From Kribbella aluminosa (GTDB lineage: Bacteria; Actinomycetota; Actinomycetes; Propionibacteriales; Kribbellaceae): 64,000 bases of DNA. A program made the position numbers and the translations under genes. Positions 52,817 to 61,210 of this stretch are shown one piece after another (position 1 is the stretch's first letter; each line of letters opens with the position of its first letter). Below the pieces are notes generated by a model. That model saw only the letters and a program-made list of their open reading frames with translations. It did no database searches and was not told the DNA's origin. The stretch lies in assembly GCF_017876295.1 (NCBI RefSeq), contig NZ_JAGINT010000002.1, positions 1,860,001 to 1,924,000 on the forward strand, read 5' to 3'.

Positions 52817-52845
52817 ACCATAACGGAAGGGTCACGGGGTGACAA
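52817..52845 (-). promoter_or_regulatory. Probable sigma-70-type promoter of the M23 peptidase
   Basis: On the minus strand TTGTCA (52845-52840) and TATGGT (52822-52817) are separated by exactly 17 bp. A start near 52810 would give a leader of about 68 bases. The leader contains a GGGG-AATAA-CCCC hairpin flanked by near-complementary tcctctc/ggaagga. The -35 element overlaps a 6-bp inverted repeat (CGGGGT-GACAA-ACCCCG) that could be an operator. Confidence 0.45.
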
Positions 52846-52938
52846 ACCCCGCCACCCGTTTTTCCGGCGCGCCTTCACGAAACTTTTGCATGCGCGCCTG
52901 CACGTGCATCCGCCCGAAGCGCTCAGAACGCTTCCTGG

Positions 52939-53805
52939 TCAGGCAGTTCTGGGCCCCTCGTCAGGTGTGCTCGCGTCCAGTTGCGCCAGTACGCCGGTGA
53001 TCCGGTGGACCACGTCGCCGTGGAACGGCAACGAGAGATGGCCGACGCCGTGCACCCGGATGTTGGTCGCCTGCAGGTCGGGGTGCCGGATCCGGGCCCG
53101 GCGCTGCGGCACGATCAGCTGGTCGACGTCGCTGTAGAACGCCAGGAACCGCGTCTCGCAGCCCGGCGCGGGTTCGTCGAGCTCGGCCAGCAGGTCGCTG
53201 TCCGGCCGGACCTGCTTGACCAGCGGCCACGGCAGCAGCTTGGCGGCCATGGTGCCCTGGTGCGGCGTGCCGAGCGTGACGCAGGTGTGCACCCGGGCGT
53301 CGCCGCCGAGGCGCTGCACGTAGTACCGCGCGATCAGTCCGCCGAGGCTGTGCCCGATGACGTGGATCTGGTCCGACCCGGAGGCCTCACAGATCGCCTC
53401 GATCTCCCGGCCCATGCGCTCGGCGGTACGGCGTACGTCGAGCGTCAGCGGCGAGTAGGAGAACGTGTGGATGCTGCCGAACCCGTGCCGGACCAGGTGC
53501 CGGCGCATCAGCGCGAAGACCGTGTGGTTGTCGATGATCCCGTGTGCGAGCAGGATCGGCGTCCCGGCGGCCCGGACGTCGCTGACCAGCAGGCCCCGCT
53601 GGGCCGGGCCGAGGCCCGCAAGACTCAGCCGGGCGGGCCGGGCGGGCGCGCGGCTGACCAGGCCGAGCGGGTACATCGCGAGATGTGTGGTCAGCCAGCC
53701 GAGCTCGACCGCGGCCCCGTGCAGTACGCTCGGCGAGAGTGCGGAGCGCGCGCCGTACGCGAGTCCGTCCAGCGCGCCGCGGACGTCGTCCTGCCAGTTG
53801 CCCAT
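52939..53805 (-). CDS. Lipase-type alpha/beta hydrolase
   Basis: A 288-residue protein of the PGAP1/LipA-like group. The oxyanion strand is PILLAHGIIDNHTVFALM, the nucleophile elbow IHVIGHSLGGLIARYYVQ (S153), and the histidine is in RVHGVGHLSLPFH. A hydrophobic N-terminal stretch (AAVELGWLTTHLAMYPLG) could associate with membrane, but there is no clear signal peptide. It probably acts on lipid esters. It lies 196 bp upstream of the M23 gene on the same strand. Confidence 0.9.
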   Translation of the reverse strand: MGNWQDDVRGALDGLAYGARSALSPSVLHGAAVELGWLTTHLAMYPLGLVSRAPARPARLSLAGLGPAQRGLLVSDVRAAGTPILLAHGIIDNHTVFALMRRHLVRHGFGSIHTFSYSPLTLDVRRTAERMGREIEAICEASGSDQIHVIGHSLGGLIARYYVQRLGGDARVHTCVTLGTPHQGTMAAKLLPWPLVKQVRPDSDLLAELDEPAPGCETRFLAFYSDVDQLIVPQRRARIRHPDLQATNIRVHGVGHLSLPFHGDVVHRITGVLAQLDASTPDEGPRTA

Positions 53806-53938
53806 GGCGACTCCTCACCAAACCAGACCCCCCGGTGGTCCGATCACTTTCAACGGTAACCGGTTCCCCCCGAGCGTGTGGGGGAACACACGCGTCCGTG
53901 TCTTATCCGTAGCTGACGCAGCGGGTTAGCCTGCCCTC

Positions 53939-54358
53939 ATGCCTGCTACCAGCCCGTTGCGCGTCGTCGTCGCCAAACCCGGTCTTGACGGTCACGACCG
54001 CGGTGCCAAGGTCGTCGCCCGCGCCCTCCGGGACGCCGGCATGGAGGTCATCTACACCGGGCTGCACCAGACCCCGGAGCAGATCGTCGAGACCGCGATC
54101 GCCGAGGACGCGGACGCGATCGGCCTGTCGGTGCTGTCCGGCGCGCACATGACGCTGTTCAAGCGGGTCCGCGAACTGCTCGCGGAGCGGGAGGCCGAGG
54201 ACATCGTGGTGTTCGGCGGCGGGATCATCCCGGACGCCGACCTGCAGCCGCTGGCGGAGCTCGGCGTGCACAAGATCTTCACCCCGGGCGCCACCACCAC
54301 CGAGATCGTCGAGTGGGTCCGGGCGAACGTCGGCGACGCGTCGGCCTCACCCGCCTGA
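53939..54358 (+). CDS. Stand-alone cobalamin-binding protein (mutase small-subunit type)
   Basis: A 139-residue B12-binding domain as found at the C-terminus of methylmalonyl-CoA mutase. The cobalt-ligand motif is DGHDRG (DxHxxG), with GLSVLSGAH (SxL) and VFGGGIIPD (GG). Separately encoded small subunits occur in isobutyryl-CoA and 2-hydroxyisobutyryl-CoA mutases. No large subunit is in the window, so the partner and reaction are undetermined. It is divergent from the lipase gene. Confidence 0.92.
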   Translation: MPATSPLRVVVAKPGLDGHDRGAKVVARALRDAGMEVIYTGLHQTPEQIVETAIAEDADAIGLSVLSGAHMTLFKRVRELLAEREAEDIVVFGGGIIPDADLQPLAELGVHKIFTPGATTTEIVEWVRANVGDASASPA

Positions 54359-54731
54359 GCTCGGCTGAGGCCCGGCTGAACGGCGTAGCCTCTGGCCGGA
54401 GTTGTGGATCCGCTCCGGAGCGTGATGACGACTGCACTCGTTCTGAATATTTCTGGTCGTTCTGAACGTCATGCCCGTTTCAGCAAGGTTACTAATCGGT
54501 AATACCGAATCGTTAGGAATTGCCCGGTTGTGCGGGCTTCCCAAACGCGGTCGCATACAGCCATATAGCTGACCGTTTCAGAGACCGTGGAGCAGGCTGT
54601 GTGTGGCTCAGAACACATCGGCCCCGTTCTCGGTTACTGTCCGGACAGGGTGGATCGCAGCGAGGTGGGGAACTGCGAACCACCACCGCAGGACCAAGCG
54701 ACGTCCCGAATCGGGAGAGGGCAGGTAGACG
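54359..54731 (+). promoter_or_regulatory. 373-bp AT-richer control region of the sugar ABC operon
   Basis: No gene is present. A 10-bp direct repeat TCGTTCTGAA occurs at 54438-54447 and 54457-54466 (19 bp apart). A perfect inverted repeat TCGGTA-A-TACCGA lies at 54496-54508. A short hairpin GCCCG...CGGGC lies near 54528-54543, and catatagct near 54563 is a possible -10 element. These are candidate sites for a sugar-responsive regulator, but none is repeated elsewhere in the window. Confidence 0.4.
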
Positions 54732-56054
54732 ATGAGGTTTGAACGATCACACGCACGCGGGATGGCTTTCGTAGCCGTCGCGGGCAGCCTGGTGCTGCTT
54801 GCCGCCGCGTGTGGTAGTGGCAACAGCGGAAGCAGCAGCAGCGGGGGCAGCTCGACCGGGGCGCTCGACGGCCGCGGCCCGATCACGTTTGCCACCGGCA
54901 AGGACACGTCCGGATTCCTGCCGAAGCAGATCGCGGCATGGAACTCGGCGCACCCGAACGAGAAGGTCGAACTGAAGGAGCTGCCGGAGAGCGCGGACGC
55001 GCAGCGCCAGCAGATGGTCCAGAACGCGCAGGCCAAGTCCGACGCGTTCACCGTGCTCAACATGGACGTGGTCTGGACCTCGGAGTTCGCCGCGAACCAG
55101 TGGATCACCCAGATCCCCGAGGACAAGGTGCCCGACCTGGGCAAGTTGATCCCGGCGACGGTCGAGACCGCGAAGTACCGCGACAAGCTGTACGGCGTGC
55201 CGATCACGTCCGACGGCGGCCTGCTGTACTACCGCAAGGATCTGCTGACCAAGGCCGGTGTCACGACGCCGCCGGCGACCTGGGCCGACATGCTCACCGA
55301 CTGCCAGAAGGTCGCCGCGCTGCCCGAGGCCAAGGGTATGAGCTGCTACGCAGGCCAGTTCGAGAAGTACGAGGGCCTGACGGTGAACTTCTCCGAGGCG
55401 ATCAACTCCGCGGGCGGTGTCATCGTCGGAAAGGACGGCAAGCCGAACGTCAACACCCCCGAGGCCAAGGCCGGCCTCGAGGAGCTGGTGAACGGCTTCA
55501 AGACCGGCGCGATCCCGAAAGAGGCGATCACCTACACCGAGGAGCCGAGTCGCCGCGCGTTCCAGGACGGCAAGCTGCTCTTCCTGCGCAACTGGCCGTA
55601 CGTGTACTCGCTGGCGAACAAGACCGACGGCTCGTCGAAGGTCGCGGGCAAGTTCGCGGTCTCACCGCTGCCCGGCAAGGCCGGCCCGGGTGTGTCCTCG
55701 CTCGGTGGTCACGACTACGCGATCAGTGCGTTCGCCAAGAACAAGGCGACCGCGGTCGACTTCATCAACTTCATGGCGAGTGAAGCCCGCCAGAAGGCGA
55801 ACCTGGAGGCGACCTCGCAGGCTCCGACCTGGCAGTCGCTGTACGACGACCCGACACTGGGCAAGCAGTTCCCGTACCTGGCGCCGTTGAAGGCTTCGAT
55901 CCTCGGTGCGCAACCGCGGCCGAAGGTGGTCAAGTACGGCGACGTCACCGCAGCGATTCAGGCGGCGGCGTACGGCGCACTGAGCGGGACGGTGGCGCCG
56001 GACAAGGCACTCGCCGACCTGCAGACCAAGCTGCAGTCGCTCATCACGAACTGA
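54732..56054 (+). CDS. Extracellular sugar-binding lipoprotein (alpha-glucoside ABC type)
   Basis: 440 residues. The signal and lipobox are VLLAAACGSG with lipid cysteine C27, followed by a Ser/Gly linker. The mature protein (RGPITFATGKDTSGFLPKQIAAWNSAHPNEKVELKELPESAD) resembles LpqY/ThuE-type trehalose or maltose binding proteins. It is followed by MalF- and MalG-type permeases and convergent with an alpha-glucosidase, which supports alpha-glucoside import; this is inference. Confidence 0.92.
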   Translation: MRFERSHARGMAFVAVAGSLVLLAAACGSGNSGSSSSGGSSTGALDGRGPITFATGKDTSGFLPKQIAAWNSAHPNEKVELKELPESADAQRQQMVQNAQAKSDAFTVLNMDVVWTSEFAANQWITQIPEDKVPDLGKLIPATVETAKYRDKLYGVPITSDGGLLYYRKDLLTKAGVTTPPATWADMLTDCQKVAALPEAKGMSCYAGQFEKYEGLTVNFSEAINSAGGVIVGKDGKPNVNTPEAKAGLEELVNGFKTGAIPKEAITYTEEPSRRAFQDGKLLFLRNWPYVYSLANKTDGSSKVAGKFAVSPLPGKAGPGVSSLGGHDYAISAFAKNKATAVDFINFMASEARQKANLEATSQAPTWQSLYDDPTLGKQFPYLAPLKASILGAQPRPKVVKYGDVTAAIQAAAYGALSGTVAPDKALADLQTKLQSLITN

Positions 56055-56148
56055 CCGTTGTGCCGGGGCCGGTGAGTGGTTTGTGCGACCACGCGCCGGC
56101 CCCGGCCAGTCCCTGCCGGGTTCTGCCCGGGAAACAAAGGAGTCTCAG

Positions 56149-57204
56149 GTGACTGCAACTGCGCCGGTCGTGGACCGACCGGCCAAGAAACCGAAGCGCG
56201 AGCAGCGCTTCGACGAGGGCACCGGCCGGCTGGCCGCGGTCCTGCTCTCCCCGACGCTGGTCGTGCTCGCCCTCGTGGTGCTGTTCCCGATCATCTCGGC
56301 GCTGCGCGAATCGCTGTTCCAGAGCGGCCAGCACCTGGACGCGAACGGCTTCGTCGTCCAGGGCTCGACGTTCGTCGGGCTGCAGAACTACGCCGACATC
56401 TTCCGCGGCGACACCGGGCACCGGTTCTGGAACGCCTTCTACAACACGACGTTCTTCACCGTGGTGTGCGTCGTTCTCGAAACCGTGCTCGGCGTTGCGA
56501 TGGCGCTGATCATGCACAAGGCCTTCAGGGGCCGCGGCATCGTCCGGGCCAGCATTCTGGTTCCGTGGGCGATCCCGACCATCATTTCGGCGCTGCTCTG
56601 GAAGTGGATCTTCCAGGCCGACGGTGTTTTCAACGCCATCATCGGCACCCAGGTGCTGTGGTCGACCGACGGCTGGCAGGCCAAGTTGTCGATCGTGATC
56701 GCGGACACCTGGAAGACCGCACCGTTCATCGGCCTCCTGGTCCTGGCCGGGCTGCAGACCATCCCGGCCGAGGTCTACGAGGCCGCGAAGGTCGACGGTG
56801 CCAGCGCGTGGAAGACGTTCACCAGGATCACCCTGCCGCTGGTGAAGCCGGCGCTGCTGGTGGCAGTGCTGTTCCGGATCCTCGACACGCTGCGGATCTT
56901 CGACCTGCCGTTCGTGCTGGTGGGGCCGCACAAGGACTCGGTCGAGACGCTCTCGATGCTGGCCTACGACGAAGCGTTCAACGTGCGGTTCGGACCGGCT
57001 GCGGCGTACGCGACCGTGCTGTTCCTGTACGTCGCCGTGGTCGCGTACATGTTCGTGAAGATCCTCGGCGCCGACGTCATCGGTGAAGCCCGCGCCAAGA
57101 AGCCCGGTGGTGGCGGCGGGGGCAAGGGCTGGCGCCGGAAGAACGCGGTCAAGGCCTCGCCGGGTACGTCGGTCGGTGCCGTCTCCATGGGAGGTGGAGT
57201 GTAA
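56149..57204 (+). CDS. ABC transporter permease, MalF type
   Basis: About 351 residues from GTG 56149, which has aaagg 8-9 bases upstream. Six helices are visible, and the EAA loop is AEVYEAAKVDGASAWKTFTRITLPLVKPALL. The C-terminus is an unusual Gly/Lys-rich cytosolic tail (KKPGGGGGGKGWRRKN). Its TAA overlaps the next ATG (TAATG), indicating translational coupling. Confidence 0.93.
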   Translation: MTATAPVVDRPAKKPKREQRFDEGTGRLAAVLLSPTLVVLALVVLFPIISALRESLFQSGQHLDANGFVVQGSTFVGLQNYADIFRGDTGHRFWNAFYNTTFFTVVCVVLETVLGVAMALIMHKAFRGRGIVRASILVPWAIPTIISALLWKWIFQADGVFNAIIGTQVLWSTDGWQAKLSIVIADTWKTAPFIGLLVLAGLQTIPAEVYEAAKVDGASAWKTFTRITLPLVKPALLVAVLFRILDTLRIFDLPFVLVGPHKDSVETLSMLAYDEAFNVRFGPAAAYATVLFLYVAVVAYMFVKILGADVIGEARAKKPGGGGGGKGWRRKNAVKASPGTSVGAVSMGGGV

Positions 57205-58058
57205 TGGCTGCCGTAGCTCCGCAACCGGCCGAGGCCGGCCCGCTGCGCCGGTGGGCGCCGCTGATCGGCGTCGCGGTGATCGTGATCTACTGCCTCGCGC
57301 CGTTCTACTGGATGCTGGTCTCGGCGTTCCGGCGGCCGTCCGACCAGTTCTCGAACGCGCCGATCCCGGCGCCGTTCTCGTTCCAGAACTTCAAGGACGT
57401 GTTCAGCGGGGACAACGGCTTCGGCCGGGGTCTGCTGAACAGCCTGATCGTCGCCGGGTCGGTGACGATCCTGACGCTGATCATCGGCATGGTGGCGGCG
57501 TACACGCTGGCCCGGCTGGACTTCAAGTTCAAGAACGTCGTGCTGGCGATCATCATCACCACATCGATGTTCCCGGGCATCTCGCTCGTCGTACCGCTGC
57601 TGAAGCTGTTCGTGAACATCCACTGGATCAACACCTACCAGGCGATGATCGTGCCCAGCCTGTCGTTCGCGCTGCCGCTGGCGGTGTGGAACCTGACCGC
57701 GTTCTTCCGGCAGATGCCGCGGGAGCTCGAGCAGGCGGCGATGGTGGACGGCTGTACGCCGGCCCAGGCGTTCCGCAAGGTGATCATCCCGCTGGCGGCA
57801 CCGGGCGTGTTCACCACCGCGATCATCACGTTCATCGCGGCCTGGAACGAGTTCCTGATCGCGCTGAGCATGACCAACAAGAAGTCGATCCAGACCGCGA
57901 ACGTGATCATCGCGCAGTTCACCGGTACCACCGGCCGGGACCAGCCGTTCGGCAGCCAGATGGCCGCCGGTGTGGTGGTCACGATCCCGCTGGTGATCGC
58001 CGTACTGCTGTTCCAGCGCCGCATCGTCGCCGGCCTCACCGCAGGTGGCGTGAAGTGA
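57204..58058 (+). CDS. ABC transporter permease, MalG type
   Basis: 284 residues with an N-terminal helix WAPLIGVAVIVIYCLAPFYWMLVSAF and the EAA loop RELEQAAMVDGCTPAQAFRKVIIPLAAPG. It completes the importer apart from the ATPase, which must be encoded elsewhere. Its last four bases contain the start of the charged-repeat micro-ORF. Confidence 0.94.
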   Translation: MAAVAPQPAEAGPLRRWAPLIGVAVIVIYCLAPFYWMLVSAFRRPSDQFSNAPIPAPFSFQNFKDVFSGDNGFGRGLLNSLIVAGSVTILTLIIGMVAAYTLARLDFKFKNVVLAIIITTSMFPGISLVVPLLKLFVNIHWINTYQAMIVPSLSFALPLAVWNLTAFFRQMPRELEQAAMVDGCTPAQAFRKVIIPLAAPGVFTTAIITFIAAWNEFLIALSMTNKKSIQTANVIIAQFTGTTGRDQPFGSQMAAGVVVTIPLVIAVLLFQRRIVAGLTAGGVK

Positions 58059-58189
58059 ACCGGGACCACCTGGATCGGGAGGATCGGGACCGGCGCGACC
58101 GGGAAGACCGCGACCGCCGGGACCGAGAGGATCGGGACCGCCGGGACCGGGACGACCGGGACCGCCGCGACCGCGACAGATACCGCTGA
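58055..58189 (+). CDS. 44-residue Arg/Asp/Glu repeat micro-ORF, translationally coupled
   Basis: GTG 58055 overlaps the TGA of the MalG-type gene (GTGA), and the frame runs 44 codons to TGA at 58187-58189. The product is almost only R, D and E: VNRDHL, then four copies of an 8-residue unit (DREDRDRR three times, DRDDRDRR once), then DRDRYR. The 24-bp units are similar but use different Arg and Asp codons, suggesting selection on protein rather than a fresh duplication. It lies within the operon, before the terminator. The function is unknown: a charged peptide, a coupling device, or a chance frame in a repeat. Confidence 0.55.
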   Translation: MNRDHLDREDRDRRDREDRDRRDREDRDRRDRDDRDRRDRDRYR

Positions 58190-58190
58190 A

Positions 58191-58231
58191 CAAGAAACGG
58201 CCGGAGCCAACGCTCCGGCCGTTTCTTTTGT
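58191..58231. terminator. Strong bidirectional intrinsic terminator
   Basis: AAGAAACGGCCGGAG (58192-58206) pairs perfectly with CTCCGGCCGTTTCTT (58213-58227), a 15-bp stem with a 6-base loop, followed by ttgtt. It begins 2 bases after the micro-ORF stop and ends 3 bases before the stop of the convergent alpha-glucosidase, so it serves both. Confidence 0.92.
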
Positions 58232-58234
58232 TGG

Positions 58235-59896
58235 TCAGACCTGCAGCCAGACGGTGGTGTCGGTGGGTACCTCGTTGTTCGTGAGGGGTTCGCTGCTCAG
58301 CAGGATCTGCTCGTGGGCCGGCAGCGGAATCGGCCTGTCGGTGAGGTTGACCACGCAGCGGAAGCCGGGGTCGCGGGTGAACGACAGGACGCCTTCGGGT
58401 GCGTCGGTGTCCCAGGTCAGGCGGCCTTCGCCGAGGGCCGGGTGGTCGTGCCGGATGCGGAGCGCCGCCTTGTACAGATTCAGGTGGCTGCCGGGATCGC
58501 CGGACTGAGCCTCGGCGGTCAACGGCGCCCAGTCGGACGGTTGCGGGAGCCACGGCTGACCGGTGCCAGGGCCGAAGCCGTACGGCGGCTCCGCGCCGGA
58601 CCACGGGATCGGCACCCGGCAGCCGTCGCGGCCGCGGACGGTGTGCCCGGAACGCTCCCAGGTCGGATCGTCGAGCTTGTCCTCCGGCAGGTCCTCGACC
58701 TCGGGCAGACCCAGCTCGTCACCCTGGTAGATGTACGCGCCACCCGGCAGCGCCAGCTCCAGCAGCGCCGCGGCCCGTGCCCGGCGCAGCCCGAGTGCCA
58801 GGTCCGTCGGTACGACGCCCGCTCCTTCCAGTGCGTCCTTCGGATCCCGCCCGTACCGCGTGCGGTGCCGGATCGTGTCGTGGTTGCTCAGCACCCAGGT
58901 CGCCGGCGCCCCGACCGCCCACAGGTTCTCGGTGGTGTGGTCGATGACCTCGCGCAGCTCCTTCGCGTCCCACTTCGCCCGCAGCGCGTCGAAGTTGAAC
59001 GCCGAGTGCAGCTCGTTCGGCCGCACGTACTGCGCGAGCCGCTCGGCCGGCGACAGCCACGCCTCGGCCACGAACACCCGCGGCCCCTGCGGCGTATCGG
59101 CGTACTCGTCGGCGATCGCCCGCCAGCGCTGGTGGATGGTGTGTACGCCGGGCTGGTCGTAGAACGGGTTCCCGACGTACTTCTCCCGGGTCGGCTCGCC
59201 GTTCTCCAGCGGTACGTCGGGCAGCGCCGGGTCCTTCGCCATCGAGTCGGCGACGTCGATCCGGAACCCGTCGACGCCGCGGTCGAACCAGAACCGCAGG
59301 ATCGCGTCGAACTCCTCGATCACCTTCGGGTGGTCCCAGTTCCAGTCCGGCTGGGAGATGTCGAACAGGTGCAGGTACCACTGCCCGTCCCCTGAATCGG
59401 CACTGAGCTGCTGCCAGGCGGGACCGCCGAACGCGGCCGGCCAGTTCGTCGGCGGCTTGCCGTCCGCGGAGTCCCGGAACCAGAACAGGTCGCGCTCCGG
59501 CGAGCCCTTCCCGGCGGCCAGCGCGGCCTTGAACCACGGGTGCTCCCAGGAGCAGTGGTTCGGGACCAGGTCGATCAGGATCCGCAGGCCCAGCGCGTGC
59601 GCCTCGGCGATCAGCGCGTCGGCGTCGGCGAGGGTGCCGAACTCCGGGTTGATGTCGCGGTAGTCGGCCACGTCGTACCCGCCGTCGAGCAGCGGGGACG
59701 GGTACCAGGGGCTGATCCAGATGGCGTCGACCCCGAGCTCGGCGAGGTACGGCAGCCGGGCGCGGATCCCGTTCACGTCGCCGGTGCCGTCACCGTCCGC
59801 ATCGGCGAAGGAGCGCGGATACACCTGGTAGACGACGGCGCTACGCCACCAATCGTCAACTGGTTTGGTCCCGGAGTCGGGTACAGGATCGGTCAT
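58235..59896 (-). CDS. GH13 alpha-glucosidase
   Basis: A 553-residue cytosolic glycoside hydrolase. Opening WWRSAVVYQVYPRSFADADGDGTGDVNGI is typical of oligo-1,6-/alpha-glucosidases. Catalytic residues are D214 (DGFRIDVADS), E278 (VFVAEAWL) and D340 (WVLSNHDTIRH). The calcium-type QPDWNW and DGGYDVADYRDINPEFG segments are present. With no signal peptide, it would act on imported alpha-glucosides from the convergent ABC system. Confidence 0.94.
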   Translation of the reverse strand: MTDPVPDSGTKPVDDWWRSAVVYQVYPRSFADADGDGTGDVNGIRARLPYLAELGVDAIWISPWYPSPLLDGGYDVADYRDINPEFGTLADADALIAEAHALGLRILIDLVPNHCSWEHPWFKAALAAGKGSPERDLFWFRDSADGKPPTNWPAAFGGPAWQQLSADSGDGQWYLHLFDISQPDWNWDHPKVIEEFDAILRFWFDRGVDGFRIDVADSMAKDPALPDVPLENGEPTREKYVGNPFYDQPGVHTIHQRWRAIADEYADTPQGPRVFVAEAWLSPAERLAQYVRPNELHSAFNFDALRAKWDAKELREVIDHTTENLWAVGAPATWVLSNHDTIRHRTRYGRDPKDALEGAGVVPTDLALGLRRARAAALLELALPGGAYIYQGDELGLPEVEDLPEDKLDDPTWERSGHTVRGRDGCRVPIPWSGAEPPYGFGPGTGQPWLPQPSDWAPLTAEAQSGDPGSHLNLYKAALRIRHDHPALGEGRLTWDTDAPEGVLSFTRDPGFRCVVNLTDRPIPLPAHEQILLSSEPLTNNEVPTDTTVWLQV

Positions 59897-60023
59897 GCGG
59901 ACTAGCCTCGCACGGTCGCCGGAGAGCCTGTGACAGTCGTCTCAGCCAGTACCCCGGCTGTTGCTCTCGGCACAAGGGTGGCTAGTGTCAGGAATCCGTA
60001 CAGGCGAGAGAGGGACCACACTC

Positions 60024-61196
60024 GTGGATCTGATGGAATTCCAGGCGAAGACGGTCTTCGCCAAGCACGGGGTGCGGACGACCGTGGGTGCGGTCGTCAC
60101 GACTCCGGAGGAAGCGCGCGCGGCAGCCGAGAAGATCGGTGGCCGGGTGGTCGTGAAGGCCCAGGTCAAGACCGGCGGCCGCGGCAAGGCAGGCGGCGTC
60201 AAGCTGGCGAGCAGCCCGGACGAGGCGGAGGAGAAGGCCCGCGAGATCCTCGGGCTGGACATCAAGGGTCACGTCGTCAAGATCCTGAACATCGTCCCGG
60301 CCGCGGCGATCGCGGAGGAGTACTACTTCTCCTTCCTGGTCGACCGGGCGAACCGCAACTACCTCTGCATCGCCTCCGCCGCCGGCGGTATGGAGATCGA
60401 GGAGATCGCGCACACCGACCCGGACGCGATCGCGCAGATCTCGATCGACCCGGCCAAGGGTGTCGACGACGCGTTGGCGCGCGAGATCGCGGTGGCCGCG
60501 AAGTACCCGGCCGACGTGATCGACGCCGTCGTACCGGAGATCGTCAAGCTGTACGACGTGTTCATCGCCGAGGACGCGTCGCTGGTCGAGGTGAACCCGC
60601 TGGTCAAGCTCGAGGACGGGAACGTCGAGGCGCTGGACGGCAAGGTCACGCTGGACGAGAACGCGGACTTCCGGCACCCGGAGCACGCCGAGTTCGAGGA
60701 CGTCTCGGCGGCCGACCCGCTGGAGGCGGCGGCCAAGGCCAAGGGCCTGAACTACGTGAAGCTCGACGGCTCCGTCGGCATCATCGGCAACGGCGCCGGC
60801 CTGGTCATGTCCACGCTGGATGTCGTGGCGTACGCCGGTGCGGAGTTCGGTGGCCAGAAGCCCGCGAACTTCCTCGACATCGGTGGTGGCGCTTCGGCCG
60901 AGGTGATGGCGAACGGCCTGGAGATCATCATCTCCGACCCGCAGGTGCAGAGCGTGTTCGTGAACGTGTTCGGTGGCATCACCGCCTGTGACGCGGTTGC
61001 CAACGGCATCGTGCAGGCGTTCGAGCTGCTGGCGTCGCGCGGCGAGGCCGTGAACAAGCCGCTGGTCGTGCGGCTGGACGGGAACAACGCCGAGGAGGGC
61101 CGCCGGATCCTCGACGAGGCGGGTCTCGCCGGTCTGGAGCGGGTCGACACGATGGACGGCGCCGCCAAGCGCGCCGCCGAGCTGGCTGCGAAGTAA
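60024..61196 (+). CDS. sucC: Succinate-CoA ligase [ADP-forming] subunit beta
   Basis: A 390-residue TCA-cycle enzyme subunit. The ATP-grasp start is DLMEFQAKTVFAKHGVRTTVG, with VVKAQVKTGGRGKAGGVKLA and DASLVEVNPLV. The C-terminal CoA-ligase domain has FLDIGGGASAEVMANGLEII and VNVFGGITACDAVANGIV. GTG 60024 is chosen (ribosome site gagaggga); ATG 60033 is in frame. It is followed 14 bases later by sucD. Confidence 0.97.
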   Translation: MDLMEFQAKTVFAKHGVRTTVGAVVTTPEEARAAAEKIGGRVVVKAQVKTGGRGKAGGVKLASSPDEAEEKAREILGLDIKGHVVKILNIVPAAAIAEEYYFSFLVDRANRNYLCIASAAGGMEIEEIAHTDPDAIAQISIDPAKGVDDALAREIAVAAKYPADVIDAVVPEIVKLYDVFIAEDASLVEVNPLVKLEDGNVEALDGKVTLDENADFRHPEHAEFEDVSAADPLEAAAKAKGLNYVKLDGSVGIIGNGAGLVMSTLDVVAYAGAEFGGQKPANFLDIGGGASAEVMANGLEIIISDPQVQSVFVNVFGGITACDAVANGIVQAFELLASRGEAVNKPLVVRLDGNNAEEGRRILDEAGLAGLERVDTMDGAAKRAAELAAK

Positions 61197-61210
61197 GGGA
61201 TCGCCGAACA

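Noticed and set aside
52743..52900. Possible c-di-AMP (ydaO) riboswitch before the M23 peptidase, as in some actinobacterial cell-wall hydrolases
   Set aside because: The conserved ydaO core elements are not present. Only a promoter-like pair and a simple GGGG/CCCC hairpin are seen.
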